Source: Parastagonospora avenae f. sp. tritici 18332-5 (taxonomy: Eukaryota; Ascomycota; Dothideomycetes; Pleosporales; Phaeosphaeriaceae). Taken from it: DNA of 64,000 nt. Below are positions 32,319-43,528 of the stretch, in pieces; the first letter of the stretch is position 1; the number at the start of each line of letters is the position of its first letter. Both the position numbers and the translations under genes were made by a program. The notes under the pieces were generated by a model. The model made no database searches and had not been told where the DNA came from. It saw only the letters and a list, made by a program, of their open reading frames with translations. Where the stretch lies: contig JAFJTR010000111.1 in assembly GCA_022559985.1 (NCBI GenBank), positions 23,238-87,237 of the forward strand, read 5' to 3'.

Positions 32319-33730
32319 GAACGCCGAACGACATCGTTGCTCATCAACTTTGATACAATGATATAACCCTCGGGCGATATCGGTATGAAGCTTCGCGGAT
32401 ATGGCCCACCAAACGGCGAGACTCGTCTACGATTATACCCAATCGGCTTGCTGTCGAAAAGCAGCGGCTGGTTGTTTGCGTCGTGATTTCCGTGAGCACT
32501 CTGGAGAATGCGGATAGCATGTTCAGCGCCCTGTTCAAGAGCAGTTTGCGCAAACTTGTATAGTTCGGCAGGATTCATCGCAGCTGGAGGTTGCGTGGCT
32601 CATTGTGTAGCGATGCGTTGGGAATCGATCATCAAACGCTGTTCAGTCACTTCAGTAATCTCCTGCTGTCTCTTCACCATTCCAGTGAGTGTATGAAGTA
32701 GCACCTGAGCTTGCTGGGCTGTTGCTCCAGCTGAGGTGGTGACATTATTGAGTTCGTCTGAAGTCAACGACTCCTCGCTCAAGCTTGTGTTTCCAGACTC
32801 TGGAGTCTTGTAATTTCCTTTTGCTAGTTTCCGCGCAGAGACTGGAAGGCGTCGAGTAAAAGCTAACAAGCTCGCTTCGTCGTTAGTATCGGTATTCTTG
32901 ACCATTGACGACGGTGATTTGAGAGCAGCCTTAGCCTCAACATGTTTAACATGCTCTTTTTCAACAGTAGCTGGCTTATAGTTGGATAGGGGCTCATTCG
33001 CGGTATGTGGGGAGCTCGGCGTAGTGGCGAGAAGCTGGCTCATAGACGCTTGCCGTGCAATATGTTGTTCTCCACCGTGGGTGACAGAAGGAACTGCGGT
33101 ATCGCTGGAGTTAAAGCCGCTTCCGCCGCCCTTAGGTCGTCCAAAGCTTTGTGCAGATTGAGTGGTTTCAGCGTCTTCCTGTTGGATGCATGAGAAGATT
33201 CGCTGAAGCGCGGCTTCTTTCGTGCAATCAAAAGTTCCTCGTTATCCGAAGAGGAGCCTATCGGAGATGCCTTTAGGAACTGGCGCTTTGTGCTCACGTT
33301 CGAAGCGTGCTTAAGGAGCTGCTTGGGATCTTTCTCGGAAGGTTTAAGATCCTCTGACTTGTTCTGGTTTCTCTTTCGCTCAGATGAACGCTTGGTTGGC
33401 AGGCTAGCAGTGTTTTTGTGCTACATAGTCATCAGCATGCCACTACGGTATACACGTGAATGAAACACTTACATCTTGTGATGATCGTCGTTCGGCACGT
33501 TTCGCACACTCTGACGAAGCTTTTCGTTGCTTTGAACCGAAGTAAGGCTCAGGAGACGAAGCGGACGACGAGGAAGTCGATCCGTGCGGCTTATTTGTCG
33601 AGCGATTGCAGTCTGGCGTACTATCTGTGACCTCTTCAGCTATAAGTTGAAGTCGTCTGAGCCTCCTGGAAGGTTGCTGCTCAGCAGGCGATTCAGACCC
33701 ATCGCGCAACCGCTTGCTAATTCGGGCCAT
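32315..33730 (-). pseudogene. upstream partner gene of the CCCH locus, decayed
   Basis: Exon 1 begins MARISKRLRDGSESPAEQ (ATG 33730). A good 52-bp intron (33421-33472; GTAAGT, GCTGATGAC, ATGTAG) joins it to a basic Ser-rich exon. A frameshift near 33040 and TGA at 32600-32602 interrupt the rest, which ends at 32315. The middle contains QQAQVLLHTLTGMVKRQQEI (helical). The C-terminus has GGPYPRSFIPISPEGYIIVS. It is probably a nuclear basic protein or a gag-like N-terminal region; no domain was recognised. The terminal TGA overlaps the next ATG (ATGA), so the two frames may have been co-translated or joined by splicing in an intact copy. Confidence 0.5.
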
Positions 33731-34039
33731 GTTGTTTGGGTTTGCTGATAAGTGTTCGTTGGTGTGCAGTGTAGCAAGGCAGATTTTGCAATTTGTCCGG
33801 TGATGATATGTTCTGCAAAAATGTTTAACGAGATTGTATATTATCGTACTCACCGAGAGCGCCGTCGGGGCAGGGAGCTAACGATAGTGCGTTAGTCTGG
33901 TGGTGGTTCATTATTGTAAGATGGCTTTGTCCATCGAACGAGAACATTCTTTGTCGATAGTCCTTGGGTGCCCTGACATTGTGTAATGGTCAGCGAACCA
34001 ATGTCGTAATCAAAAAGACATCGCCGAGTACAAGAAATT

Positions 34040-34230
34040 TGTCGCGGTGGAATGTAATTTCATGTATTCCGCTCTCGTGTTGAGTTGTTCGTGCTGTGCT
34101 CTCAGAAGCAGCAGCAGGCTCTGTTTACATGACGTATCTGTGATGCAGCTCATGTAAATGATGCTCAATAAAGTTGGGAAGTAGCACCAGACCACCAACA
34201 CGTGATCTACTTCACCTCATAACCGTCACA
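34040..34230 (-). repeat. solo LTR, family G copy 2 (191 bp)
   Basis: On the minus strand it starts TGTGACGGTTATGAGG and ends CCACCGCGACA. It is flanked by AAATT / ACATT, a 5-bp duplication with one mismatch. It is the inverted relative of 802-995. It lies upstream of the CCCH locus, but its own duplication indicates an independent insertion. Confidence 0.82.
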
Positions 34231-34446
34231 ACATTTCTTTATCCTCTCCTCCCACGAGAGCATGACAAAGTAAGGTGTCTTCGCGTTGGTTAGCTTGGGC
34301 GATTGAACAATGTTTCGCCATAGGACAATGGAAAAGCTCATCTCGCATTAATTGTTATTTTTGTGCTGTCGTCTATCGGTTTGTACCCGCAGACGTCCTA
34401 TCATTATGGTTGTGCCGTTTGGTACAACGCCGAATTATCTAACATT

Positions 34447-36329
34447 TTACAACGCAAAGAAACCTGCGACGACACCCAGAACAGTGCCGCTGACAGCACC
34501 TGCACCAAAGCGTGCTGCCGCGCCGGTTGCAGCGGGCGGGCTTCCAGAACTAGGCGCAGTGCCATTCGTGGTCCCGTTACCACCTCCGGGGGTGTTAGGC
34601 CTTTGACGATCGACAGCTTCGATACGCTTGTCGAGGCTAATCTTGACTGGGGATTGTGACTTGATGTAATCTGTGAGAACTTCGTCCTGGGTGTCGAGAG
34701 TGATGAAATCGGTAATGGGAGTGAAGAAGTTGTCTCCACCGCCAGCAATGAAATCGAGAGTAACCACCTGATAGGTTGTGGTGTTTGCCAGTGGCTTATC
34801 GCCAATTGTGACAGATACCAATCTAGTGCCATTGGAGGCTTTCGGGTTGTATTCGACCTTGATGCCCTTGCTGACTTGGAAGAATGAGGTGACAGGCTTG
34901 CTGTTTGTGACGCTGACTCCTGTGACGATGCCTTCGAGAGCCTCCCAGATTTGCTTGCCAGTCAAGGCAATCTGGACAATAGCGTTGCCGAAGGGGAAAG
35001 ACGTGAGAACTTCGCCACGGGTGATATCGCCTTCATCGATTGTGGCGCGCACACCACCAGCGTTGATGATGGCAAAGTCGACATCCTGGGCATTCTTCTT
35101 GCGGTAATCCAGCATAGCATCCGACATGAAGTCGCCGAGCAAGCACTCTCCCTTCTGGCAACCAGTCTGGTCAAGCTCAACCTCGCTCTTGCCAAGCACC
35201 TCCGAAGCGAAGGCTTCGAAAGGACCGCGCCATTCTTTAACCTGCGCCTGGAGCTTAGGCTCCTGCTTAGTGGTGTTGGTAAGGTGGATGGGCGCGCCAT
35301 GGTAAGCAAGAATTTTGCCCTTGGTGTCGTAGGTGACATCGATGTAGCCAACATACTCACCCCATCGGTAAGCTGTGACGATGAAAACTTCGTCGCCATC
35401 TTTGTTGTCGACAATCGTGGGGTACTTGCCCAGCGCTTTGGGCATGTCACCAAGGAGGGTGTGGCTGTGACCTCCCATGATGAGCTGAAGACCCGTGGTT
35501 GCCTTAGCTAACTTTTGGTCTTCTTCGTAGCCAATATGGGTAATAGCCGCAATCCTGGTGATGTTGGTAGTAGACTTGATCTCATCAATGGCATTTTGAA
35601 CAGACTGTCTCAGAGTTAGCCGTTGTGAGTCGATGACATCTTGCGTTTCAACATACCTCTACAACATCAGAGAATGTGGTGCCTTCATCAGGATTTGCGA
35701 GGCTAGGAATCTCTTCCGTTGTAACACCGATGATGGCCACGCCTTTGTCCTCGAAAATATGGTATGGCTTGACCTTGCTCGCCACCTTCTCGTTGGCGGA
35801 TTTCAAGTTTGCGCAAACAATAGGGAATGTCAGGTTTTGCAAGAAATCTCCAAGTTTGTCCTCGCCGCCATCGAATTCGTGGTTGCCAAGAGTCATGGCG
35901 TCGAACTCCAGTTGGTTGAGTGTCTGGGCAATCTTCTCACCTCCATAGAATGAGTAGAACAGCGTTCCTTGGAATTCATCGCCAACATTCAGCCAGAGAC
36001 TGTCGTTGTACTTTGGTCGCTGCTCCTCAATGACGGTCTTGACACGAGAGTAGCCGCCGTAGCAGCCGCGCTCTGGCCTTGTGCAGTCCGTGCCTGATGA
36101 GCTGAACTCGTCCAGATGAGCATGGACATCGTTGATGTGGAAGAAAGCTGTTGTCACGTGAGCGGAAATCTCTCGACTTTAGATCAAACAACCCACAAAT
36201 ATTGTAATTGCCTTGAGCATCAAGACCTCGCTTCGCCATCCGTCGGCTGTACAGCGCTTCTTCTGCGGATGAAGTCGCCGCTAGCGCAAGAAGCGCGAAC
36301 GGCACGCTGGAACGTGTTGAGAACCTCAT
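34447..36329 (-). CDS. secreted 5'-nucleotidase / metallophosphoesterase, GPI-anchored
   Basis: There are three exons, 36329-36197, 36147-35657 and 35604-34447, giving 593 residues. Introns are 49 bp (GTGGGT...AACAG) and 52 bp (GTATGT...GCTAAC...GACAG). The signal peptide is MRFSTRSSVPFALLALAATSSA. Metal-binding motifs are in order: INDVHAH (Asp51, His53), NVGDEFQG (Asp101), LGNHEFD (Asn133, His134) and GGHSH (252-256). The C-terminal 5'-nucleotidase domain carries NAGGVRATIDEGD and TSFPFGNAI. A Pro/Gly/Ser linker and hydrophobic end (GAVSGTVLGVVAGFFAL) fit a GPI signal. It hydrolyses extracellular nucleoside 5'-monophosphates or related phosphoesters at the cell surface, so a role in phosphate/purine scavenging is likely. 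Confidence 0.93.
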
Positions 36330-37551
36330 ATTCAATCTTCTAGACGTCTGAAAACGAGAGAAAATCGACCGACACACACGAAGACACAGAGCGACCCCAT
36401 ATTCGCCGCGATCGACGTTATATGGATGTCGTCGAGAGTTCCGAGGACGGTGTACTCCGCGCCGTGTCCCCTTGGCGGTGGCTGAAATTGACTTGGCGCG
36501 CAGCACCACATTCCTTTAACTGCCTAACTTCACATCGCTCCTGATAACACCTAACCAATCACCGCCTCACGTGCTCCTGCTGCAGAAGATTCGCCGCTTA
36601 CATGCAGGGCAACGAGGGCGAACCTGGATACCGGCTCAGGAACACATTCATGCTCTCCAACTGCACGTGGGCTTGGTATGCGGCTCGGCCAATCAAGGGC
36701 GGCCAGAACAGTTCTAGAAGTGATCGAGCGCGGCCTGATCTTTCGTCGCTTCAATTGCGGCGACATTCAAACATCCAAACGGGCGTAGTGCTTTCGGCGA
36801 TGATCTCCCGAGTGGTATGTTCGGTACGACTAGCCCCGCTACCTTGTTGGACTATATCCAGAGCGTTGGACTCCGGGGCAGCATATCTCGATCGTAGAGC
36901 AGGTACAAAATGACCAGTTGTAGCGTAATGAGTAGATTAATGCGACATGTAACCCACCAGAAACGAGAAACTAACCCAAGGAGAACGAGAAGTCGCAAAT
37001 CCATCAGACGTCATAGCGTTAGCGCCACACCTTCACACTATACCTATGTCTCATCCACCACCGTCTTACCCAAAGCTCGGCTGGCCCAGATTCCCTAGAA
37101 AGATTTTCGATCGGTCGATTAAAGAGTCGTTGTAGAAAGCAAGGTCCCACCACATACCCCTCACAGTCGAAAAGAACGCCTCGGTTTATTGTTCGAATGG
37201 AGATGACCTATGATGTGGCCAGCGTATGTCATACAGTGAGAGCGGTGATACTTTACCAAAGGTCAGCATGAGATCATGTGTTGCCCGAGTGCTCACCGCC
37301 TCGATAGCAAGCATCGTCCACCTCTTCACCTCGTTCTTCCATCTCTTTGTCTTTCTGCTTGCAACGGTTTGCCCATCCCGTCGGGTTCCTAAGTGGCCAT
37401 CAGCTAAATATTACTGTTACGAACGGGATATCTTACCACTTCTTACTCCAATCTCGTCTCTGCGGAACCATTTCCCCCCGATTCTCTTCTTCGGCCTACC
37501 AAGTCGCTCCATCTCTTAATACTAGTCGGCCAGGTCTGCAGACTGCAGGCT
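36330..37551. other. intergenic spacer
   Basis: This is the promoter side of the nucleotidase gene plus about 1 kb with only low-quality short frames. No repeat or RNA gene was recognised. Confidence 0.5.
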
Positions 37552-39261
37552 TCAGGACATCGCCTTGGCCCACCTATGCGGAGTAGCCTCAGACCCAGGT
37601 GCATCTTCCCAGCTGACCAGCAGCTTGTACGCAGCAGGCCTCTCAGAAATGTATCCTTTCTCGAACACGTGGCCAAAATAGTCTTCAAACGCACCAAAGT
37701 GCTGCAAAGGACCGCCGTTGTAAGTGCTGCGCGGGATCCCAAGCTCGAGCGGGTTCACGAAGGTGCCAATGTAGTCAATGGTGATGACCTTGGTGGGCTG
37801 CAGCGCAAGCTTGTGGTCGTCGTTGCCGTACTCCAATTGACCAAGCGGTGGGTTGTCGTCACCGGCAGCAATAGCGGCCTGTCTGCGACGCTTATCGTAC
37901 TCCTGGACGGTCTTGAAGCGGTGTAGGACGCGGCGCTTCAGGGCGACGGTTTGCAGGCTGGTAGACTGGAACATGGAATCGAAGCCGATATGAACAGAAC
38001 TGCCCGAGTAGGCAGCACCGCCCATCAGCGGGTCATAGTTGCGCTTGTCAAGTGGAGTGTTGACACCCTTGGCTGGAGCATCGAGGTCATAAAGTCGACC
38101 CTTGGCGCCCTCATGGAAGCGAACAGTCTTGCGCGTAGGGGCCAGGGCTGCAGTAGTCGCACTGGAGGGCAGAGAAGCGATCTCGACGCCCCTGTCCGGC
38201 CGGACCTCGCTGGCATCACTCTTGAAGATATGGGGGAGAAAGAGCTCAATGTCAAGGTCGGTGAGCAACTCAGGGGTCATGTGAAAGTGCGGCTTGGTAC
38301 CAAAACCGAAGCGGTTGAAGGCCTTGGTCATGTTCTGCATAACAGATGAGAAGGTCGTGGACTGCTTGTTGATGTCTATTGGGATTAGTAAACATTCACT
38401 TGCTCGAATAGGTCACGGCGAATACATACAGCCGTACTTCAGAGTGCTCTCGGGCTTGCGAGGAATGCTCAGGATGATCTTGACCCTCGGCCTCTTGCGC
38501 CCAAGAATGAAGCTGTCCGCGCCGCCGTACCCGGGGCAGTGGGCAACGCGGTGGGCCTGGGAGTGAGTGGTCATGGAGGTCTTCATCCTGGCGAACTGGT
38601 CCTGTAGAGAGTGCTGCTGGGAAGGGCTCAGGTTCTCGTCGAAGCTCACGTCGTTGAGTAGCTCCGGGTTGTTGTTGATCTCGATGACAGTGTCGCCGCC
38701 CTCGCTCTCAGCCGCTGGAACCGGCAGCGTGCTGATGTACCACCTGCTCTTCGCCCACTTCGCAACCGCATTGCTGGCCTTGGGTCCAGGGATTTGGGAC
38801 TTGGTGCTCTTCTTCCTAATTTCACTCTGTTCACTGTCAGTAGTACCCTCACGCACCTTACTAAGGTCCCGAAGCGCCTGAGTACAAGCGCCTGGAAAAG
38901 CCCTTGAAGTCGCAGTCGACGCGCGTGCCGACCGCTCAATCTGCAACGCCGCCGAAGCAACACGCAGGTTGATAGTCCTTGAAGCCGCCGATATAATCGG
39001 CGAAGTTCGAGCCCGGAAGCTTGCCCTAATAGTCCTTGGAGAAGCCGCCGACTCGATCGGCGCACGCCCGGAGGCAGAGTTGACGATGCCGCTAGCAAGG
39101 CGGAGAAACGTAGAGGGGGACGCAAGTCGAGCCGTTCGAATGTCTAAATGATATGGTAGCTTCAGTGATGGTTTGGGTCTCGAGTTTTGTGGGGTGGAAA
39201 GGTTTTGCGTGGGCCAGAGGGTAAATGTAGGACGGAGGGGATCGGGGTCACGTGCTCGGAG
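37552..39261 (-). CDS. hypothetical protein; 5' end unresolved
   Basis: Exon 37552-38375 joins 38430 and upstream through a 54-bp intron (GTATGT, TTTACTAAT, CAATAG). The joined product contains KWAKSRWYISTLPVPA, an Asp/Glu-rich stretch, FILGRKRPRVKIILSIPRKP, TFSSVMQNMTKAFNRFGFG and GYISERPAAYKLLVSWEDAP. The upstream frame stays open to 39261 but has no ATG, so a 5' exon is missing from this model; a candidate short exon near 39344 did not match in phase. A second possible intron (GTGCGT...GAAATTAG near 38818-38858) would join a different upstream frame. The N-terminal ~130 residues are Ser/Ala/Arg-rich, from GC-rich, partly repeated DNA. No known domain is recognised; the compact C-terminal half is clearly coding. 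Confidence 0.65.
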
Positions 39262-39571
39262 CTAGAGAATGGCGTGGCAACGGGTTTGGCGCAATACATA
39301 AAGATAACGTACCTTCGAGAGTAGCCAGAATACTCTGATATCATCGCAGCTTAACGTGAGATTCGCAACTCCAGTATTACACACATTTCGGCAAAGTAAG
39401 AAATAGTCCTCGCAATGAACGCGACAGATCACTCATCTTGACTACAACGAGATCAAATGCCACAATGAATTAGATAGGCGGGAATAATGGAAGATGATCA
39501 TGTGCTCCCTACCTCAGCCAGATGGTTACAAGGCCATGCCGATCTATTTGACTTCAACTGGCTATCTCAAC

Positions 39572-40373
39572 TCATGTGTCTCCTCCATCGCTGTCGTCAT
39601 CAGCGTCTTCTGGTATGTATTCAGAGCCACTGTCGTCGTCAGAATCCTCCTCACCTTCGCCCTCCTCAATATCTGGCTCATCTAGTCCTCCATTCTCGTC
39701 ACTGTCTCCTTCTTCTCCACTGTCTTCACCAGCCTCTTTGTCGTCACTTTATTCACTCTCCTCCTCCTTTACTGGAAGCCTAGGGTATATCCGCCATAGT
39801 CTCTCTGGTCAGAGTTGTGTGAATCTAAAAGTGAGATAAGGGGGTATCGTTGCTCCGATAGATTCGCGAGGGTCACAAGCCCATCGACGTTGAAGCCGGT
39901 ATGCACGAATGACGAAACCTCGTAATAGACTGGTCTATGGTCTGGCATCATGGTGGCGCCGGTTCTCCGAAAACCTTGTGAAGTAATGCGCGTCACCGGA
40001 GGATACGATACGAACAATAAGTCGAGTAATTTCCTGGCTCTCACTGTTTGGGAGCTGGTGAGGTTGGACTCCCTAGGGAACTCGTAGAAAATTATCCTCC
40101 CCGTGTAACATAATGTATCATGACCAATTTCACCTTGCTCAGCCTTTTCACAATGTCTGAGCAAGGTGAACGTACCCACGCAACTCTTGTTGTCTCGCTG
40201 AAGTCGTGATTTTTAGAATTCCTGAACATCTTCTTCCAAACTTCCTCGTCATCATCTAGGGCCGCCTTTAGGTCTTTGTTGATCGTGTACCAGTTGATGA
40301 GGTCGGCGAGTGGGAGTTCGCGGAGTATCATCAGCGCGATCTCGTGCGGGAAGACAGGGATGACACGAGACAT
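39572..40373 (-). pseudogene. F-box protein with acidic tail, decayed
   Basis: The ATG at 40373 opens an F-box (IPVFPHEIALMILRELPLAD, then WKKMF). A 47-49 bp intron (GTACGT...GAAAAG, near 40135-40183) connects to a second part with VRARKLLDLLFVSYPPVTRI and ends at TAA 39769. One frame further on, the same gene continues as an acidic tail (SGEEGDSDENGGLDE, EEDSDDDSGSEYIPED) to 39572, interrupted by TAA after EEESE. Paralogues lie at 60375-63254. F-box proteins recruit substrates to SCF ubiquitin ligase; the acidic tail might be a charge-based partner site. One frameshift and one nonsense codon suggest that the tail at least is lost. Confidence 0.6.
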
Positions 40374-40585
40374 GATCTACCTGTTGATTGAGAAAAAGCA
40401 ACAAAAGACGAGATTATAACTACTTCGTATGGGTTTGCTGCTAGAGCAAGCGAAGAGCCATGTGCGAAAGAACCAGGGGCCGTCACAAAGCATAGGGGAG
40501 ATCATCTGGAGGATCAAAACACGATGTGACAGATCTCAAATAGAATGCGTAAACAGATTGTCACATGAACATAAGAATCAGAGGG

Positions 40586-40765
40586 TGTCGCAGTAAGTGC
40601 AAGCAGTGCGCAAGGAATTGAGGATTAAACTGATGTGTTACTGTATGTAGCTATGAACAGTATATGTAGTAAATCAGAGGTGGCAGGCACTGCGTATTAC
40701 AGCAGTGGAGACGTGAAACTGCGCTACGTAGTACAAGAAAAAGGAAATACTCTAGAACCGCGACA
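40586..40765 (-). repeat. solo LTR, family F copy 2 (180 bp)
   Basis: On the minus strand it starts TGTCGCGGTTCTAGAG and ends TTACTGCGACA. It is the inverted relative of 6286-6465 with identical length. The flanks GAGGG / AACCG do not match, so the target-site duplication is lost or the locus has been rearranged. Confidence 0.8.
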
Positions 40766-40797
40766 AACCGTCACGGTTCAACATGATTCATATACGT

Positions 40798-43114
40798 CTA
40801 CACAGACTCACTCCTCGTCAGCGGACTCACCGGCATTGTCCTCTCCGAGTACACCCGCCTGACATCGACACCGACCGAACTCCCTTTATTCTTCAACGAC
40901 GCATCACTAGACACACTCTTCAGCGTCCACTTCTTCTCGACCAGTGTCGCCATCGTATCTCCAACCTTCCACTCCTTCATCCTCTCCAACACATTCGCCA
41001 TACTAGCATCCGCCTCTCTCAAATCGACCCTGTGCGCCTTGTACAACTGTCTCTGCAGTGCCTCAGCTTGCAGCATCTCCCACTCCGCCGTCGCATGTTC
41101 GCGCGTCTTATAGCGTTTCTGGTACCACCCGACAATCGAGTCAAGACTCAGATTGATGATGACAATAAGCGCGCCAATACTACAAATCAGCGCAAGTCCC
41201 AGCACACTGAGTGACTGATAGTCTTCTCTGCGTACGAGTTGCGCGTCGCACATCCACGTCTCGTTGGCGAACGGCGCGCCGATGATCGGCTCGATGGCAA
41301 TCGACGACTGGTATCCTCCGGTGTATCTGTAATTCCTGATTTGCCAGTTCGTCAACAGCGTGCCGAACATGTGGCTGAGTTCCTGGATCCATTGATCCGG
41401 TCGTGGAGATGCGGTGCGGTAGTTGCCGTATTTGTTCATGAGAAGTACGTTGCCGGCCATGGCGCCTACGATGGCTTCGAATCCCATGCCCCAATTAAGG
41501 ATATAGACGAGGCGTTCAAGCGTCACGTGCTGCTTGGTGGTATTGAATATTTTTCTGGATTGCGTGATGGCGGGTTGGAGGCCGGTGAGTTCTGTGCAGG
41601 TCGGGGTTGATCTGGTGCTGGAGTCGCACCATTGGAATTGCCTTGCGCAGCCGACGGCGTTGATGGGGTATTCGGAGCCGTACACGGTCACGTTCTTGTA
41701 CTGGCCTGGCTGGTCCATGTACTCGCTTGTTATTGGAACGGTGGACTCGAACCATGGGTCCGTAACAGGTTCAGCGTATTGCATGCCATTCACTTGTCGC
41801 AAGAACAAGAGTTCGATGTCTGCGTCGGTGCGGTTCAGTTCTGGAATCGGGATCCAACTGGGCTGTGTCCGGCCCCACGATCCGACTATATATTCATTGG
41901 CGCTGTTGAGTGTGAGTGAGCTGTAGCAGGAGTGGAAACCATGAGACTTACGCAAGTGAGTAGAGTTGCGTGCCGAACATGCTGACCGTACCTTCTAGAT
42001 TGCTGTATATTATCGTCGAGTTTGTGTCCATGCGCGCAGTTGGTCCGTAGAACCACTCCAACCATAATTCACCAGGCGCGGTATGCATCACGTCCCCAGG
42101 CAGCTGGCCAGGTGCAAATCTGGTACCATTCATATCGTGCCAATCGCTTACATAACCCTCGCGCTTCAATGGAGTACATGTCATTACGGCTCGGAGCTGG
42201 ATCCTGTCAGAGCTTTCTGCGTTGATACCAAAATGTTCTGTGCTATCGAGCAGCCCAGAATCGAATCGCACGGTAGTGTTTTGGTAACATATCTTCTCAT
42301 CGAAAGGGCAAGTTTCGTTTGTGCTTGTAGTCCATGTGAGTTGTTTTGGTGCGTAGGAAATGCAATCAGATGCAACCGTCGAGTTCTGCTGGCAAGCAGT
42401 AGCCATTGTGGACGCCAGGTTGAAGTCCTCGACGACATTTGCCTGGAATGACCTGCGCTGACTGTAGTTGCCAGGAACAGCAATGCCAGTTCGGTTGTCC
42501 CAGAATCCACACTCCGAGCTCTTAATCAAAACGTCTGACTGCTTGCTCGTAACCTTTGCGGACAGGATACCAGCTGCGCCGAAAGCCATCAGACTGACCA
42601 TTGCCAACACAGTTACCGGCAAAGCCGATGCAAATGCAACGGCACCTCGTCGTTGTCGGGTTGTCCATGAAAGCTGAAACAGCTGCCATATCGCCGCACC
42701 AGGGGCGTGATAGTTGCGGAGAATCGCTTGCTGTTGGTGGTGTTGGCCATTGCGTGGCGCAAGAGTTGATCGGATTTGGAAGACAGCGTATGAGATGATT
42801 GCCCAGAAATGACCAGCCACAAAACCAAGAAATAAAGCAAGGAAAGCCACAAGATAGGCTGCGTTTGATGTGGTCAATGTCAAGGTTGCTCCTTGAGCTG
42901 AGCTGAGCTGGTGATTGGTCCAGAGTCCGGTGTGGACTGAAGCCGCGTTTGACATGATGACGAAGATCGATGCGAATTCTAAGGAGGCAACAACAGTTGG
43001 AGACTTCAAGTCAGTTAGTGCGACGACATGCTGATCTATGTAGCAAAGATACACCCATGATATATCCTCGCTCGCAACACTAAAGTCGTGAATTTGACCC
43101 CAGCACCGCACCAT
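40798..43114 (-). CDS. multi-pass membrane glycoprotein, fungal uncharacterised family
   Basis: Exons 43114-41952 and 41902-40798 are joined by a 49-bp intron (GTAAGT...CTCACTCAC...CAACAG), giving up to 755 residues. An internal Met (MSNAASVHTGLW, near 42955) is an alternative start. Two hydrophobic segments lie near the N-terminus (AAYLVAFLALFLGFVAGHFW; PVTVLAMVSLMAFGAAGILS). A large Cys-containing, N-glycosylation-rich lumenal/extracellular domain follows (NRT, NYS, NST, NET, NTT sites). A C-terminal segment, VLGLALICSIGALIVIINLS, leads into a cytosolic tail. This architecture recurs in uncharacterised ascomycete proteins. The function is unknown. Confidence 0.8.
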
Positions 43115-43528
43115 GTACCATCCCTGGGAAAAATGCTCAACCCAAAAAGCAGCTGCACCTCAGGGCGACTACACAAAATATCCTATTCGTTAGATTAGAT
43201 TATTTTTTACGCTAAAGCATGCGCTAGCGAGCGGGCCAAGACAGCAGCCTTGCGAGAGTTACGCGATGCGAAGTAGATCGTCGAGACTTTTGCCAGACAA
43301 TGTGCAGTATGGCCGAGAAGTGCGTAACAGCCGCTGATAATAGTGCCCCGGAATAACTTTCAGCCCCCAAAGAAATGTTGCACCCAAGGCAGTGGTTCGT
43401 GCCGAGCCTCGCTCTAGCTCGAACGAGGCTGTGTTGCGCTGCATGAGCGGAGCCTCTTGAAACAGCGTAATGCGAGATAAGAGGTGATGAATTACGCCCG
43501 ATCTTAGTGCTGCCTGCCAGAAATGCGA

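Noticed and set aside
29644..34230. Reading the CCCH/zinc-knuckle locus plus the LTR at 34040-34230 as one complete LTR retrotransposon
   Set aside because: The LTR carries its own flanking near-duplication, no matching LTR lies downstream, and no protease, integrase or reverse transcriptase sequence is visible.
39494..39839. Ser-rich plus-strand ORF
   Set aside because: It is the antisense of the acidic tail of the minus-strand F-box gene.
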